The translations under genes and the position numbers were made by a program. DNA of 21,990 nucleotides from positions 1 to 21,990 of the forward strand of contig JBFJPL010000069.1 in the NCBI GenBank assembly GCA_041617155.1, written 5' to 3'. How positions within the stretch are numbered: the first letter of the stretch is position 1; every line of letters begins with the position of its first letter. The notes under the pieces were generated by a model, which searched no databases, was not told the DNA's origin, and saw only the letters and a list, made by a program, of their open reading frames with translations. This DNA is from CAMYKD01 sp041617155. Lineage in GTDB: Bacteria; Pseudomonadota; Alphaproteobacteria; Kiloniellales; JAKSDN01. This document shows positions 13,748 to 21,988 of this stretch, piece after piece.

Positions 13748-15025
13748 ATGTTCGATCTCAAGTGGATACGCGAATCCCCGGAGGCTTTCGACGAAGGCCT
13801 GCGCCGGCGTGGTCTCGGGCCGCTATCCGCCAAGGTGATTGCGCTCGACCAAGAGCGGCGCCAGGCCGTGACCGCCTTGCAGGAGATGCAGGCGCGCCGC
13901 AACGAGGCTTCGAAAGCGATCGGCGCGGCCAAGCGCAAGGGCGCGGGCGCCGACGATCTGATGGCCGAGGTCGCGGTGCTGAAAGACCAGATGGCGGCGA
14001 GCGAGGAGCGCCAGCGCAAGCTCGAGCAGGACTTGGAAGAACTGCTCGCCGGCCTGCCCAACACGCCGGCGGCCGATGTACCGGAAGGGCTCGACGAGAC
14101 CGCTAACCGCGAGGAGCGGACGCACGGCGAGAAACCCGCCTTGGATGCCCCGGCCAGGCAGCACTTCGAGCTTGGCGAAGCGCTCGGCCTGATGGACTTC
14201 GAGGCGGCGGCCAAGTTGTCCGGCGCGCGTTTCGTCGTGCTCCGCGGCAAGCTTGCACGGCTGCACCGGGCGCTGGCCCAGTTCATGATCGACCGTCACA
14301 CCGAGGAGAATGGCTATACCGAGGTAAACCCGCCGCTGTTGGTGCGCGACCACGTGCTCTACGGCACCAGCCAGCTGCCGAAGTTCGCCGACCAGCAGTT
14401 TCGGACCGAAGAGGGGTTCTGGCTGATTCCGACCTCGGAGGTGCCGCTGACCAATCTGGCGGCCGGCGAGATCCTCGATGAGCAGCAGCTGCCGCTCCGC
14501 ATGACCGCGCTGACGCCGTGTTTCCGCTCGGAAGCCGGGTCGGCCGGCAAGGACACCCGCGGCATGCTGCGCCAGCACCAGTTCGAGAAGGTCGAGCTGG
14601 TGTCGGTCGCGCATCCGGAGCGCTCCGACGCCGAGCTGGAGCGCATGGTCGGCTGCGCCGAGGGCGTCCTGCAGGCGCTCGGCCTGCATTACCGGGTGGT
14701 GACCCTGTCGTGCGGCGACATGGGCTTTGCCGCGCGCAAGACCTATGACATCGAGGTCTGGCTGCCCGGTCAGGATGCCTACCGGGAGATCTCCAGCTGC
14801 TCGAACTGCGGCGACTTCCAGGCCCGGCGCATGAAGGCGCGTTTTCGCCCGGCGGGCGAGAAGGGCACGCGCTTCGTGCATACCCTGAACGGCTCGGGCG
14901 TCGCGGTCGGGCGCGCCCTGATCGCGGTCATGGAGAACTACCAGCGGGCCGACGGCTCGATCGAAATTCCGGCCGTGCTGCGCCCCTACATGGGTCGGAT
15001 GAAGGTTGTCGGGCCAAATGGCTAA
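13748..15025 (+). CDS. serS: Seryl-tRNA synthetase
   Basis: This 425-residue class II synthetase charges tRNA-Ser, and also tRNA-Sec where present, in the cytoplasm. The N-terminal region (about 1-110) is a charged antiparallel coiled coil that grips the long tRNA arm. The catalytic core has TSEVPLTNL, motif 2 FRSEAGSAGKDTRG (from residue 259), the serine-pocket segment SSCSNCGDFQARR, and motif 3 with GSGVAVGRAL (382-391). The length is normal. The ATG at 13748 gives the usual MFDLKWIRESPEAFDEGL N terminus. The upstream ribosome binding site is weak, but a promoter is present. The end overlaps the surE start by eight bases. Confidence 0.97.
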   Translation: MFDLKWIRESPEAFDEGLRRRGLGPLSAKVIALDQERRQAVTALQEMQARRNEASKAIGAAKRKGAGADDLMAEVAVLKDQMAASEERQRKLEQDLEELLAGLPNTPAADVPEGLDETANREERTHGEKPALDAPARQHFELGEALGLMDFEAAAKLSGARFVVLRGKLARLHRALAQFMIDRHTEENGYTEVNPPLLVRDHVLYGTSQLPKFADQQFRTEEGFWLIPTSEVPLTNLAAGEILDEQQLPLRMTALTPCFRSEAGSAGKDTRGMLRQHQFEKVELVSVAHPERSDAELERMVGCAEGVLQALGLHYRVVTLSCGDMGFAARKTYDIEVWLPGQDAYREISSCSNCGDFQARRMKARFRPAGEKGTRFVHTLNGSGVAVGRALIAVMENYQRADGSIEIPAVLRPYMGRMKVVGPNG

Positions 15026-15800
15026 AGCAGGGATAGACCTCTCCGCCGCGCGGATTCTGGTGACCAACGACGACGGTGTCCACGCCCCGGGGCTCAAGGT
15101 CCTGACCCGTATCGCCAAGAGCCTTTCCAAGGACGTCTGGGTGGTGGCGCCGGACACCGAGCAAAGCGCGGCGAGCCACTCGCTCACCCTGCGGCGTCCC
15201 CTGCGCGTGCGGCGATTCGGGCCGCGGCGCTTTTCGGTTGACGGAACGCCAACCGATTGCGTGCTGGTTGCCCTGCACAGGCTCATGGCGGACAGCCCGA
15301 CGACGCTGGTCCTGTCGGGTATCAACCACGGCGCCAACCTGGGCGAGGACGTCACCTATTCGGGCACCATCGCCGCGGCGATGGAAGGCGCCCTGCTAGG
15401 CGTACCTTCGATCGCGTTCAGCCAAATGCGCGACGACGAAGGCCTGATCCATTGGGCGACGGCCGAACGTCACGGTCCCGACATCATCCGGAAGCTCGCC
15501 TCTTTTGCCTGGGCGCCGGAGCTTCTGGTCAACGTCAACTTTCCGCCCCGGCCGCCCGACCGGGTGGCCGGCGTGCGGATCTGCCGGCAAGGCCGCCGCG
15601 ACACGGCGACCGAGGTGGTCGAGGGACGCGACCCGGCGGGCCGGGAATACCTTTGGATCGGCGACTTCCTGAATGACGAGACGTCCGATCCCGACACCGA
15701 TCTGGCGGCCGTCATGGACGGCGCCATTTCGATTACGCCCTTGCACCTGGACTTGACCCACTCGGCGACACTCGAGCGGCTGGACGGCTTGTTCCCGTGA
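15018..15800 (+). CDS. surE: 5'/3'-nucleotidase SurE
   Basis: This 260-residue metal-dependent phosphatase of the SurE family dephosphorylates nucleoside monophosphates in the cytoplasm and is often linked to stationary-phase survival. The metal-binding signature ILVTNDDGVHAPGL contains Asp18-Asp19, and the SGINHGANLGEDVTYSGT segment is the other conserved block. The start is taken as the ATG at 15018, which overlaps serS by eight bases and gives a normal N terminus; an in-frame TTG at 15006 would add four residues. The pcm GTG overlaps its stop (GTGA). The surE-pcm pairing is found in many Proteobacteria and fits a shared maintenance role. Confidence 0.94.
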   Translation: MAKAGIDLSAARILVTNDDGVHAPGLKVLTRIAKSLSKDVWVVAPDTEQSAASHSLTLRRPLRVRRFGPRRFSVDGTPTDCVLVALHRLMADSPTTLVLSGINHGANLGEDVTYSGTIAAAMEGALLGVPSIAFSQMRDDEGLIHWATAERHGPDIIRKLASFAWAPELLVNVNFPPRPPDRVAGVRICRQGRRDTATEVVEGRDPAGREYLWIGDFLNDETSDPDTDLAAVMDGAISITPLHLDLTHSATLERLDGLFP

Positions 15801-16471
15801 GCACCGCCGCGCGCAAGATAAGGCTGATCATGGAGCTGCGCCGCGCCGGCATCTCGGACACTGGGGTGCTGTCCGCCATCGAACGCATCCCCCGCGAGGC
15901 CTTCGTTCCCGGGCCATTCCAGGACCAGGCCTACGAAAACCGCAGCTTGCCGATCGGCCACGGCCAGACCCTGAGTCAGCCCCAGGTGGTCGCCCTGATG
16001 ACCCAAGCGCTCGGGGCCGGGCCGCGCAGCAAGGTGCTCGAGATCGGCACCGGCTCGGGCTACCAAAGCGCAGTTCTGTCCCGCTTATGCCGCCGGGTCT
16101 ACACGATCGAACGCTATCGCGAGCTGCTGCGCGAGGCCGAAAGCCGTTTCGCCGCGTTGCGCCTGCACAACATCACGACACGCCGCGGCGACGGATCGCG
16201 GGGTTGGCCGGCGCAGGCGCCGTTCGAGCGCATCATCGTCACCGCGGCGGCCGCCGATGTCCCGGGCGAACTGCTCGATCAGCTGGCGGTCGGCGGCATC
16301 ATGGTTTTGCCGATCGGCCAACGCGGCCGGGAGCAGGTCTTGCTGCGGGTGCGGCGGGACGGATCCGGTATCGTCGAGGAACCGCTCGGCCCCGTGCGAT
16401 TTGTCCCTCTGGTCGGCGGTGCGCCGCCTGAGGATGAGCAAGGCCAGCGTGGCGCAAAGGCTGCCGGCTAG
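15797..16471 (+). CDS. pcm: Protein-L-isoaspartate O-methyltransferase
   Basis: This 224-residue SAM-dependent methyltransferase methylates L-isoaspartyl residues in aged proteins so they can return to aspartate. The SAM-binding loop VLEIGTGSGYQSAVLSRL, the upstream GHGQTLSQPQVVALMTQAL, and the later motif RIIVTAAAADVPGELLDQLAVGG are arranged as in the Pcm family. It begins with GTG inside the surE stop codon (GTGA), so coupled translation is likely; no independent ribosome binding site is obvious. About 120 bases, with an eight-base-pair stem-loop, separate it from the LysM/LytM lipoprotein gene. Confidence 0.93.
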   Translation: MSTAARKIRLIMELRRAGISDTGVLSAIERIPREAFVPGPFQDQAYENRSLPIGHGQTLSQPQVVALMTQALGAGPRSKVLEIGTGSGYQSAVLSRLCRRVYTIERYRELLREAESRFAALRLHNITTRRGDGSRGWPAQAPFERIIVTAAAADVPGELLDQLAVGGIMVLPIGQRGREQVLLRVRRDGSGIVEEPLGPVRFVPLVGGAPPEDEQGQRGAKAAG

Positions 16472-16529
16472 GAGCCTGGGAACTGGACCGGGCGGCGCGA
16501 CTCTGGCATGAATGGACCATTGGATTTGC

Positions 16530-16564
16530 CGGATGCGGACTCGGGCGTCGATCCGGCGCATCCG
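16530..16564 (+). other. Stem-loop upstream of the LysM/LytM lipoprotein gene
   Basis: CGGATGCG (16530-16537) and CGCATCCG (16557-16564) form a perfect eight-base-pair stem around a 19-base loop. No T tract follows, so it does not look like a terminator. It lies 28 bases before the chosen ATG (16593) and could influence access to the GAGGAG at 16573-16578 or stabilise an RNA end. Confidence 0.4.
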
Positions 16565-16592
16565 CTTGGATCGAGGAGCTGCTTCGGCCGTC

Positions 16593-17792
16593 ATGAAGAC
16601 CCGCTTCGGTAAAGCTCTCGGCATCTGGGTACTACTGGCAGCTGCGTTGTCGCTGGCCGCCTGTAGCTTCCCGTTTCCGCGCGCCAAGAGCCCGCCACGC
16701 GCCACGACGGCCAAGGCCCAACCGGTCCCAAGGTACGCGCCGGTGCGGCAAACCGCGTCCAATGCCCCGGTTCAAACGGCGGTGGCCACCCCGACAACAT
16801 CGGTTGCCAAGGCTGCGATGGCGGGGCCGCGCCCGGCCGACAAGGCCGCCGATATCTCCTCGGCCTACGTCGTGCGCAAAGGCGACACCGTCTACGCCAT
16901 CTCGCGCCGTTTCGACGTGCCGGTGCGACAGATCATCGCCCACAACAGACTCAAACCGCCCTATGCACTCAGCATCGGGCAAAGGCTGTCGGTGCCCGCG
17001 CCGCGCCAGCACACCGTTGCCAGGAAGGAAACGGTCTATGGCATATCGCGTCTCTACCGCGTGCCGGTCCGTAGCGTGATCGATCGCAACGGCCTGGCAC
17101 CGCCCTATGCCCTGAAGATCGGCCAGACGCTGACGATTCCGGATTTGCGCGAGTATACCGTGGACAAGGGCGATACGGTCTACGGCATCTCCCGGCGCTA
17201 CGAGGTCGACCAGACCGAATTGGTCCGGCTCAACGGCATCGGGCCGCCCTACACGATCAAGCAGCGGCAAAGGCTGTTGCTGCCCAACTCGCGACAGGCC
17301 GCCCCGCCGCCGCATCCGGCCAGCACCGATTTGGCGGTGGCCGTTCCAGCCCGTCCGGCGCCGATAGCCATACCGAATCCGCCGCCCCGCGCCGGCAGCA
17401 AGTTTCTCTGGCCGGTACAAGGCAAGGTCATCCTCGGCTTCGGGCCCAAATCGAACGGCCTGCATAACGACGGCATCAACATCGAGGCGCCCCGGGGCGC
17501 GCCGGTCAAGGCAGCCGAGAACGGCGTCGTGGCCTATGCGGGCAACGAGTTGCGCGGCTTCGGCAACCTTCTGCTGATCAAGCATGCGGGGGGCTGGGTC
17601 ACGGCCTATGCCCACACCGAGAAAGTCCTGGTCCGGCGCGGCGACAAGGTGCGACGCGGCCAGACGGTTGGCCGGGTCGGCAGCACCGGCAACGTGGCCA
17701 GCCCGCAGCTTCACTTCGAGGTGCGCAAGGGCACGCGCGCGGTCAATCCCGCCCAGGTACTGGGCCCGCAGACCGCGCGGCTGTCGCAATGA
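16593..17792 (+). CDS. LysM/LytM (M23-like) envelope lipoprotein, NlpD/DipM-type
   Basis: This 399-residue protein probably binds peptidoglycan and controls septal amidases. It has a lipoprotein signal with lipobox LAAC (Cys24), a Pro-rich spacer, three LysM repeats (about 91-135, 139-183, 187-231), a Pro-rich linker, and a C-terminal LytM domain (about 271-390). The zinc site is degenerate: the HxxxD motif is replaced by Asn292 and Asn296 (NDGIN), and the HxH motif reads QLH with Gln372. It therefore resembles NlpD-type amidase activators rather than an active endopeptidase. The ATG at 16593 is preferred to one at 16512 because it begins the signal peptide directly. It follows serS-surE-pcm in the same direction and converges with the ATPase gene 18 bases beyond its stop. 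Confidence 0.9.
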   Translation: MKTRFGKALGIWVLLAAALSLAACSFPFPRAKSPPRATTAKAQPVPRYAPVRQTASNAPVQTAVATPTTSVAKAAMAGPRPADKAADISSAYVVRKGDTVYAISRRFDVPVRQIIAHNRLKPPYALSIGQRLSVPAPRQHTVARKETVYGISRLYRVPVRSVIDRNGLAPPYALKIGQTLTIPDLREYTVDKGDTVYGISRRYEVDQTELVRLNGIGPPYTIKQRQRLLLPNSRQAAPPPHPASTDLAVAVPARPAPIAIPNPPPRAGSKFLWPVQGKVILGFGPKSNGLHNDGINIEAPRGAPVKAAENGVVAYAGNELRGFGNLLLIKHAGGWVTAYAHTEKVLVRRGDKVRRGQTVGRVGSTGNVASPQLHFEVRKGTRAVNPAQVLGPQTARLSQ

Positions 17793-17810
17793 TTCTTGCC
17801 TTCGGGCCGC

Positions 17811-18689
17811 TCAATCGAGCTTTTTGCCGAGCCGGCCCGCGAGATCCTGAATGTACTGCCAGGCGACCCGGCCGGAACGGCCGCCACGGGTGATCGACCA
17901 CTCCTTGGCCTCGGCATGGAGGGCGTCGGGCGCCAGTTTCAAGCCATAGTGTTTGGCGTAGCCTTCGACCATGGCGAAGTAAGTGTCCTGGTCGCAGTTG
18001 TGGAAGCCGAGCCAGAGCCCGAAGCGGTCGGACAGGCTGACCTTCTCCTCGACCGCCTCGGAGGCGTGGATCGCGGTCGAGCGCTCGTTCTCGATCATGT
18101 CCCGCGGCATCAGGTGGCGCCGGTTCGAGGTGGCATAGAAGATGACGTTGGCTGGGCGCCCCTCGATACCGCCCTCCAGAACCGCCTTCAGCGACTTGTA
18201 GCTGGTGTCGGCGGTGTCGAAGCTGAGGTCGTCGCAGAACAGGATGCAGCGCCGGGTCTCGCCGCGCAGGCTCTGCAGCAAACGGGGTAGGGAGGGGATG
18301 TCCTCCCGGTGAATCTCAACCAGGGCGAGCGCGGCATGGCCGTTCTTCTTGGCGTCCCGGTTGACCTGGGCGTGCACGGCCTTGACCAGCGACGACTTGC
18401 CCATGCCCCGGGAACCCCACAGCAACGCGTTGTTGGCGGGTAGGCCGCGGGCGAAGCGCAAGGTGTTGTCGAGCAGCGTCTCGCGCTGCCGGGCGATACC
18501 CTGCAGCAGCGCCAGATCGACCCGATTGACGCTCTCGATCGGCTCCAGGGCGTCGCGCTCGGCTTGCCAGACGAAGGCCTCGGCGCTGTCCAGCGCGACG
18601 GAGGACGGCGCCGCCGGACCCAGGCGCTCCAGGGCCGTCGCGATTCGCTCCAGAAGCGGCTTGAAATCTTGTTTCGGCGGGCTGCTCAT
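17811..18689 (-). CDS. DUF815-type AAA ATPase
   Basis: This 292-residue cytoplasmic protein matches the DUF815 family of P-loop ATPases, whose function is not established to my knowledge. Walker A is GSRGMGKSS (92-100), Walker B is CILFCDD (148-154), and a sensor-like segment VIFYATSNRRHL follows; SDRFGLWLGF is a conserved family phrase. The fold resembles AAA proteins of the DnaA/IstB kind. The ATG is backed by AGGAG (18694-18698) six bases upstream. It is read against its neighbours, converging with the LytM lipoprotein gene and diverging from yajC. The position next to yajC-secDF recurs in Alphaproteobacteria, but I would not infer a Sec role from that alone. Confidence 0.88.
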   Translation of the reverse strand: MSSPPKQDFKPLLERIATALERLGPAAPSSVALDSAEAFVWQAERDALEPIESVNRVDLALLQGIARQRETLLDNTLRFARGLPANNALLWGSRGMGKSSLVKAVHAQVNRDAKKNGHAALALVEIHREDIPSLPRLLQSLRGETRRCILFCDDLSFDTADTSYKSLKAVLEGGIEGRPANVIFYATSNRRHLMPRDMIENERSTAIHASEAVEEKVSLSDRFGLWLGFHNCDQDTYFAMVEGYAKHYGLKLAPDALHAEAKEWSITRGGRSGRVAWQYIQDLAGRLGKKLD

Positions 18690-18796
18690 GGCGGCTCCTA
18701 GCGTGGCCGGGAGGCCACCGGGGCGCCGAGCCTAGCCAGCGTATCGGGCGGCGTCAATCCGAGCAAAACGGGATTTCGGCCGGGTTCCGCGCGGCG

Positions 18797-18824
18797 TTGC
18801 AATTCGCGGACGGGCGGGTATAGT
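18797..18824 (+). promoter_or_regulatory. Candidate yajC-secDF promoter
   Basis: TTGCAA (18797-18802) and TATAGT (18819-18824) are 16 bases apart and form the best promoter match in the window. Transcription would start near 18831, about 30 bases before the yajC ATG, leaving room for an AAGGA ribosome binding site. The TATAGTCCG context is shared with the tatA promoter. Confidence 0.6.
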
Positions 18825-18861
18825 CCGCCGGTTCGAGACGCCTACGGGGAAGGATTGTTAT

Positions 18862-19284
18862 ATGTTCATTTCGCCAGCCTATGCCCAGGCTGCGGCTGAC
18901 GGCGCGTCGACCCTGACGTCGTTGCTGCCGTTGGTGCTGATCTTCGTGGTTTTCTACCTGCTGCTGATCCGTCCGCAGCAGAAGAAGATGAAGCAGCATA
19001 GAACCATGGTCGCGGCGCTCAGGCGGGGCGACCGGGTGGTGACCGCCGGCGGTGTCGTCGGCACCGTTTCCAAGGTGGTCAGCGACACCGAGCTGCAGGT
19101 CGAGATCGCCGAGGGCGTCAAGGTGCGGGTGGTGCGCGGTACGATCAGCGAGGTGCTGAGCAAGACCGAGCCGGGCCCGGACAAAGGCGGCAAAAGCGAG
19201 GCCAAGCCCGGCCAAGCGGCCAACGACAGCGGCGGCGGTGGCGCCTTGGGCAAGCTATTCGGTGTCGGCGGCAAGAAGAATTAG
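18862..19284 (+). CDS. yajC: Preprotein translocase accessory subunit YajC
   Basis: This 140-residue single-pass membrane protein joins SecD and SecF in the accessory complex that aids Sec-dependent export. A short Ala-rich start (MFISPAYAQAAADG) leads to one transmembrane helix (about 18-37), then the signature YLLLIRPQQKKMKQHRTM and a beta-rich cytoplasmic domain with GDRVVTAGGVVGTV. The C-terminal 35 or so residues are a Gly/Lys-rich extension, longer than in E. coli YajC and probably disordered. It has an AAGGA ribosome binding site and is first in yajC-secD-secF, 35 bases before secD. Confidence 0.95.
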   Translation: MFISPAYAQAAADGASTLTSLLPLVLIFVVFYLLLIRPQQKKMKQHRTMVAALRRGDRVVTAGGVVGTVSKVVSDTELQVEIAEGVKVRVVRGTISEVLSKTEPGPDKGGKSEAKPGQAANDSGGGGALGKLFGVGGKKN

Positions 19285-19319
19285 GCGACATGGCTCCCAG
19301 TCACTGATATCGACAAGAC

Positions 19320-20885
19320 ATGGTCCATATACCCAGGTGGCAAATCGGTTTGATCCTGTTCCTGCTCGTGGCGGGACTGATCTTTGCCGCGCCAAACGCG
19401 CTCGACCGCCAGACCAGCGAGGATCTGCCCAGCTGGCTGCCGAACAAGCAGATCAATCTGGGCCTGGACCTGCGCGGCGGATCTTACCTGCTGCTCGAGG
19501 CCGAGCTCGAGAGCGTCATCGAGGAGCACCTGGAAAACCTGGCCGACAGCCTGCGCCGGGAGCTGCGCCGGGCCAAGCTCGATCACGGCGCGATCACCGT
19601 TCAGGGCCAGTCCTTGAGGTTGACGCTCAGTGACCCGAACGCACGGGACCAGCTGCGTACGATCGTCGGTCAGCTATCGAACGAATTTCAGGTCAGCACC
19701 ACGGACGACGGCAAAGCCGAGCTGGTCTTCACCGATCCGGCGCTGGCCGCGTTGCGCAGCAACATCATGGAGCAGGCGATCGAGATCGTCCGCATCCGGC
19801 TGGATGAGACCGGCACGCGGGAGCCGACGATCCAGCGCCAGGGCGAACGCCGGATTCTGGTGCAGTTGCCCGGCGTGGACGATCCCGAACGGATCAAGGA
19901 GATTCTCGGCCAGACCGCCAAGCTGACTTTTCGCTTTGTTCTGAGGAATGTCGTGCCGGGCCGCGATCCGATTCCCAGAGGCGCGGAAGTCCTGCCGTCG
20001 AAAGAGGGTGATCTTGCCGGTAGACCGGTTTCCTACGCGGTCAAGAAGCGGGTCATGGTGAGCGGCGAGAACCTGGTCGACGCCCAGGCGACCTTCCAGG
20101 ACAACCAGCCGGTGGTGAGCTTCCGCTTCGATTCGGTCGGCGCCAAGCGCTTCGCCGACGCCACCCAGAAGAACGTCGGCGAGCTCTTCGCCATCGTTCT
20201 GGACGACGAGGTCATCAGTGCGCCGGTGATCCGCGAGCCGATCCTCGGCGGCAGCGGAATCATCAGCGGCAGCTTTACCGTGCAGGAGGTGCAGGACTTG
20301 GCCCTGCTGCTCAGGGCCGGCGCCCTGCCGGCGCCTCTGACCATTCTCGAGGAACGTACCGTCGGCCCGGGCCTGGGCGCCGATTCGATTCGCGCCGGCG
20401 AGATCGCCAGCGTGCTCGGCCTGATCTTCGTGATCATCTTCATGGCTGCCTGCTACGGCGTTTTCGGCGTCGTCGCCGATATCGCGCTGATAGCCAACCT
20501 GGTGCTGCTGGTGGCCGCGCTGTCCGCCCTGCAGGCGACCCTGACTCTGCCGGGTATCGCCGGCATCGTGCTGACCATCGGCATGGCGGTCGACGCCAAC
20601 GTGCTGATCTTCGAGCGGATCCGCGAGGAAATGCGAATCGGCCGCGGCCCGGTGACCGCGATCGACGTCGGCTACCGACGGGCGATCACGACGATCCTGG
20701 ACTCCAACCTGACCACGCTGATCGCCGCGGTGCTGCTGTTCTACTTCGGCTCCGGGCCGGTCAAGGGCTTCGCGGTCACCCTTTCGCTCGGCATCATGAC
20801 GTCGATGTTCACGGCCATCATGGTCACGCGACTGATGCTGGTCACTTGGCTGCGGCGCCTGCGGCCGCAAACCTTACCGATTTGA
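19320..20885 (+). CDS. secD: Protein translocase subunit SecD
   Basis: This 521-residue subunit of the SecDF complex pulls exported proteins through SecYEG using the proton motive force. It has an N-terminal transmembrane helix (about 7-24), the SecD motif INLGLDLRGGSYLLLEAE, a large periplasmic P1 region (about 60-340), and a C-terminal five-helix RND-like membrane domain with GMAVDANVLIFERIREE, which carries the functionally important Asp. The length is at the short end of the SecD range, as is usual in Alphaproteobacteria. The ATG at 19320 gives a normal N terminus but lacks a clear ribosome binding site. SecF follows 16 bases after the stop. Confidence 0.97.
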   Translation: MVHIPRWQIGLILFLLVAGLIFAAPNALDRQTSEDLPSWLPNKQINLGLDLRGGSYLLLEAELESVIEEHLENLADSLRRELRRAKLDHGAITVQGQSLRLTLSDPNARDQLRTIVGQLSNEFQVSTTDDGKAELVFTDPALAALRSNIMEQAIEIVRIRLDETGTREPTIQRQGERRILVQLPGVDDPERIKEILGQTAKLTFRFVLRNVVPGRDPIPRGAEVLPSKEGDLAGRPVSYAVKKRVMVSGENLVDAQATFQDNQPVVSFRFDSVGAKRFADATQKNVGELFAIVLDDEVISAPVIREPILGGSGIISGSFTVQEVQDLALLLRAGALPAPLTILEERTVGPGLGADSIRAGEIASVLGLIFVIIFMAACYGVFGVVADIALIANLVLLVAALSALQATLTLPGIAGIVLTIGMAVDANVLIFERIREEMRIGRGPVTAIDVGYRRAITTILDSNLTTLIAAVLLFYFGSGPVKGFAVTLSLGIMTSMFTAIMVTRLMLVTWLRRLRPQTLPI

Positions 20886-20901
20886 CAATGAAAGGCCGGT
20901 C

Positions 20902-21840
20902 ATGGCGCTGATCCGACGTCTTCCGGTCGAACCGACGCTCGACTTCATGTCGAAGCGCGGTCTGTTCCTGATCTTTTCGGCCGCCCTGGTGGCGGCTTCG
21001 ATCGCGCTCTTCCTGGTCAAGGGCCTGAATTTCGGCGTCGACTTCAGGGGCGGTATCCTGATCGAGGCGCGCACCGACGGCCCGGCCAATTTGTCCGTCC
21101 TGAGATCACGGCTCGGCGGCCTGGGATTGGGCGAGATCACCCTGCAGACCTTCGGCCAGCCGAACGACATCCTGATCAACGTCGAGCGTCAGTCCGGCGA
21201 CGAGGCCGAGCAGGCGGCGGCCATCGTGGCGGTCAAGGATGCGCTCGGCGATTCGGTCGTGGAGTACCGCCGGACCGAGTTCGTCGGCCCCAAGGTCGGC
21301 GGCGAACTGAAACGGGCCGGCATCCTGGCCACCTTGCTGTCGCTGATCGGCATCGGCCTGTACATCTGGTTTCGCTTCGAGTGGCAGTTCAGCCTGGCGG
21401 CGCTGGCCGCGCTGGCCCACGACATCATCACGACGATCGGCTTCTATTCCCTGACCCAGGTCGAGTTCAACCTGGCCACCCTGGCGGCGGTGCTCACCAT
21501 CGCCGGCTATTCGATCAACGATACGGTGGTGCTGTTCGACCGGGTGCGCGAAACCCTCCGCAAGTACAAGAAGCTCCACATCCATGCCCTGCTCAACATG
21601 GCGATCAACCGCACCTTGTCGCGCACCGTGCTGACCAGCGTCACCACGCTGCTGGCGTTGTTCGCGCTCTTTCTGTTCGGCGGCCAGGTGATCCGCGGCT
21701 TCACCATGGGCCTGATCTGGGGCGTGGTGATCGGCACCTATTCCTCGATTGCGCTCGCCGTGCCGCTGCTCGCCAGGATGCACCTGCGCGCCCCGGTGGC
21801 GACGGCTGCGACGGCGGAGGAAGGGGAAACGGCGACCTGA
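20902..21840 (+). CDS. secF: Protein translocase subunit SecF
   Basis: This 312-residue partner of SecD completes the proton-driven export motor in the inner membrane. It has one N-terminal helix, the SecF motif LNFGVDFRGGILIEAR, a periplasmic domain (about 60-135), and five further helices with the conserved AGYSINDTVVLFDRVRE and the region around LTSVTTLLALFALFLFGG. AAAGG (20891-20895) lies six bases before the ATG, so this start is well supported although it follows secD closely. Nothing that looks like a gene follows within the remaining 150 bases. Confidence 0.97.
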   Translation: MALIRRLPVEPTLDFMSKRGLFLIFSAALVAASIALFLVKGLNFGVDFRGGILIEARTDGPANLSVLRSRLGGLGLGEITLQTFGQPNDILINVERQSGDEAEQAAAIVAVKDALGDSVVEYRRTEFVGPKVGGELKRAGILATLLSLIGIGLYIWFRFEWQFSLAALAALAHDIITTIGFYSLTQVEFNLATLAAVLTIAGYSINDTVVLFDRVRETLRKYKKLHIHALLNMAINRTLSRTVLTSVTTLLALFALFLFGGQVIRGFTMGLIWGVVIGTYSSIALAVPLLARMHLRAPVATAATAEEGETAT

Positions 21841-21891
21841 GTCCGGGAATAGTCTCCTAGGAGCCTGTCCGAGTATTGGTCATGGACTGCA

Positions 21892-21988
21892 TCGGCCGGA
21901 CAGACGCGCGTGTTAGGAGCGGAGGCGCGGGCGATGCCGTGTGCATCGGCAAGCCTTCGCGACGCGGCACTCGCGTCTGTCCGGCCGA
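21892..21988. repeat. Long imperfect inverted repeat at the right edge
   Basis: A 17-base arm (21892-21908, TCGGCCGGACAGACGCG) is repeated perfectly in reverse complement at 21972-21988. The 63 bases between partly pair as well: GTG, GCGGAGGC and CGATGC (21932-21937) face GCATCG (21943-21948), GCCTTCGC and CAC around a five-base CGTGT loop. The whole forms one ~97-base hairpin. A third copy of the core (CTGTCCG) occurs at 21865-21871. It may be a mobile palindromic repeat or a structured RNA; no T tract is seen before the window ends. Confidence 0.55.

Noticed and set aside
13823..15355. A 510-codon open frame on the minus strand opposite serS and surE
   Set aside because: It lies antisense to two clearly conserved genes in GC-rich DNA, where antisense frames stay open by chance, and its translation shows no recognisable domain.
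16632..17789. A 385-codon minus-strand open frame opposite the LysM/LytM lipoprotein gene
   Set aside because: It is antisense to a gene with clear lipobox, LysM and LytM segments, and is explained by third-position GC bias.
17798..17825. Mini-hairpins GCC-TTCG-GGC and GCTC-AATC-GAGC followed by T5 in the convergent gap
   Set aside because: Stems of three and four base pairs are too weak to call a terminator, although the position between convergent genes is suitable.
19290..19307. A five-codon open frame (MAPSH) just upstream of secD, considered as a leader peptide
   Set aside because: It has no ribosome binding site and is too short for a known arrest peptide; chance is sufficient.
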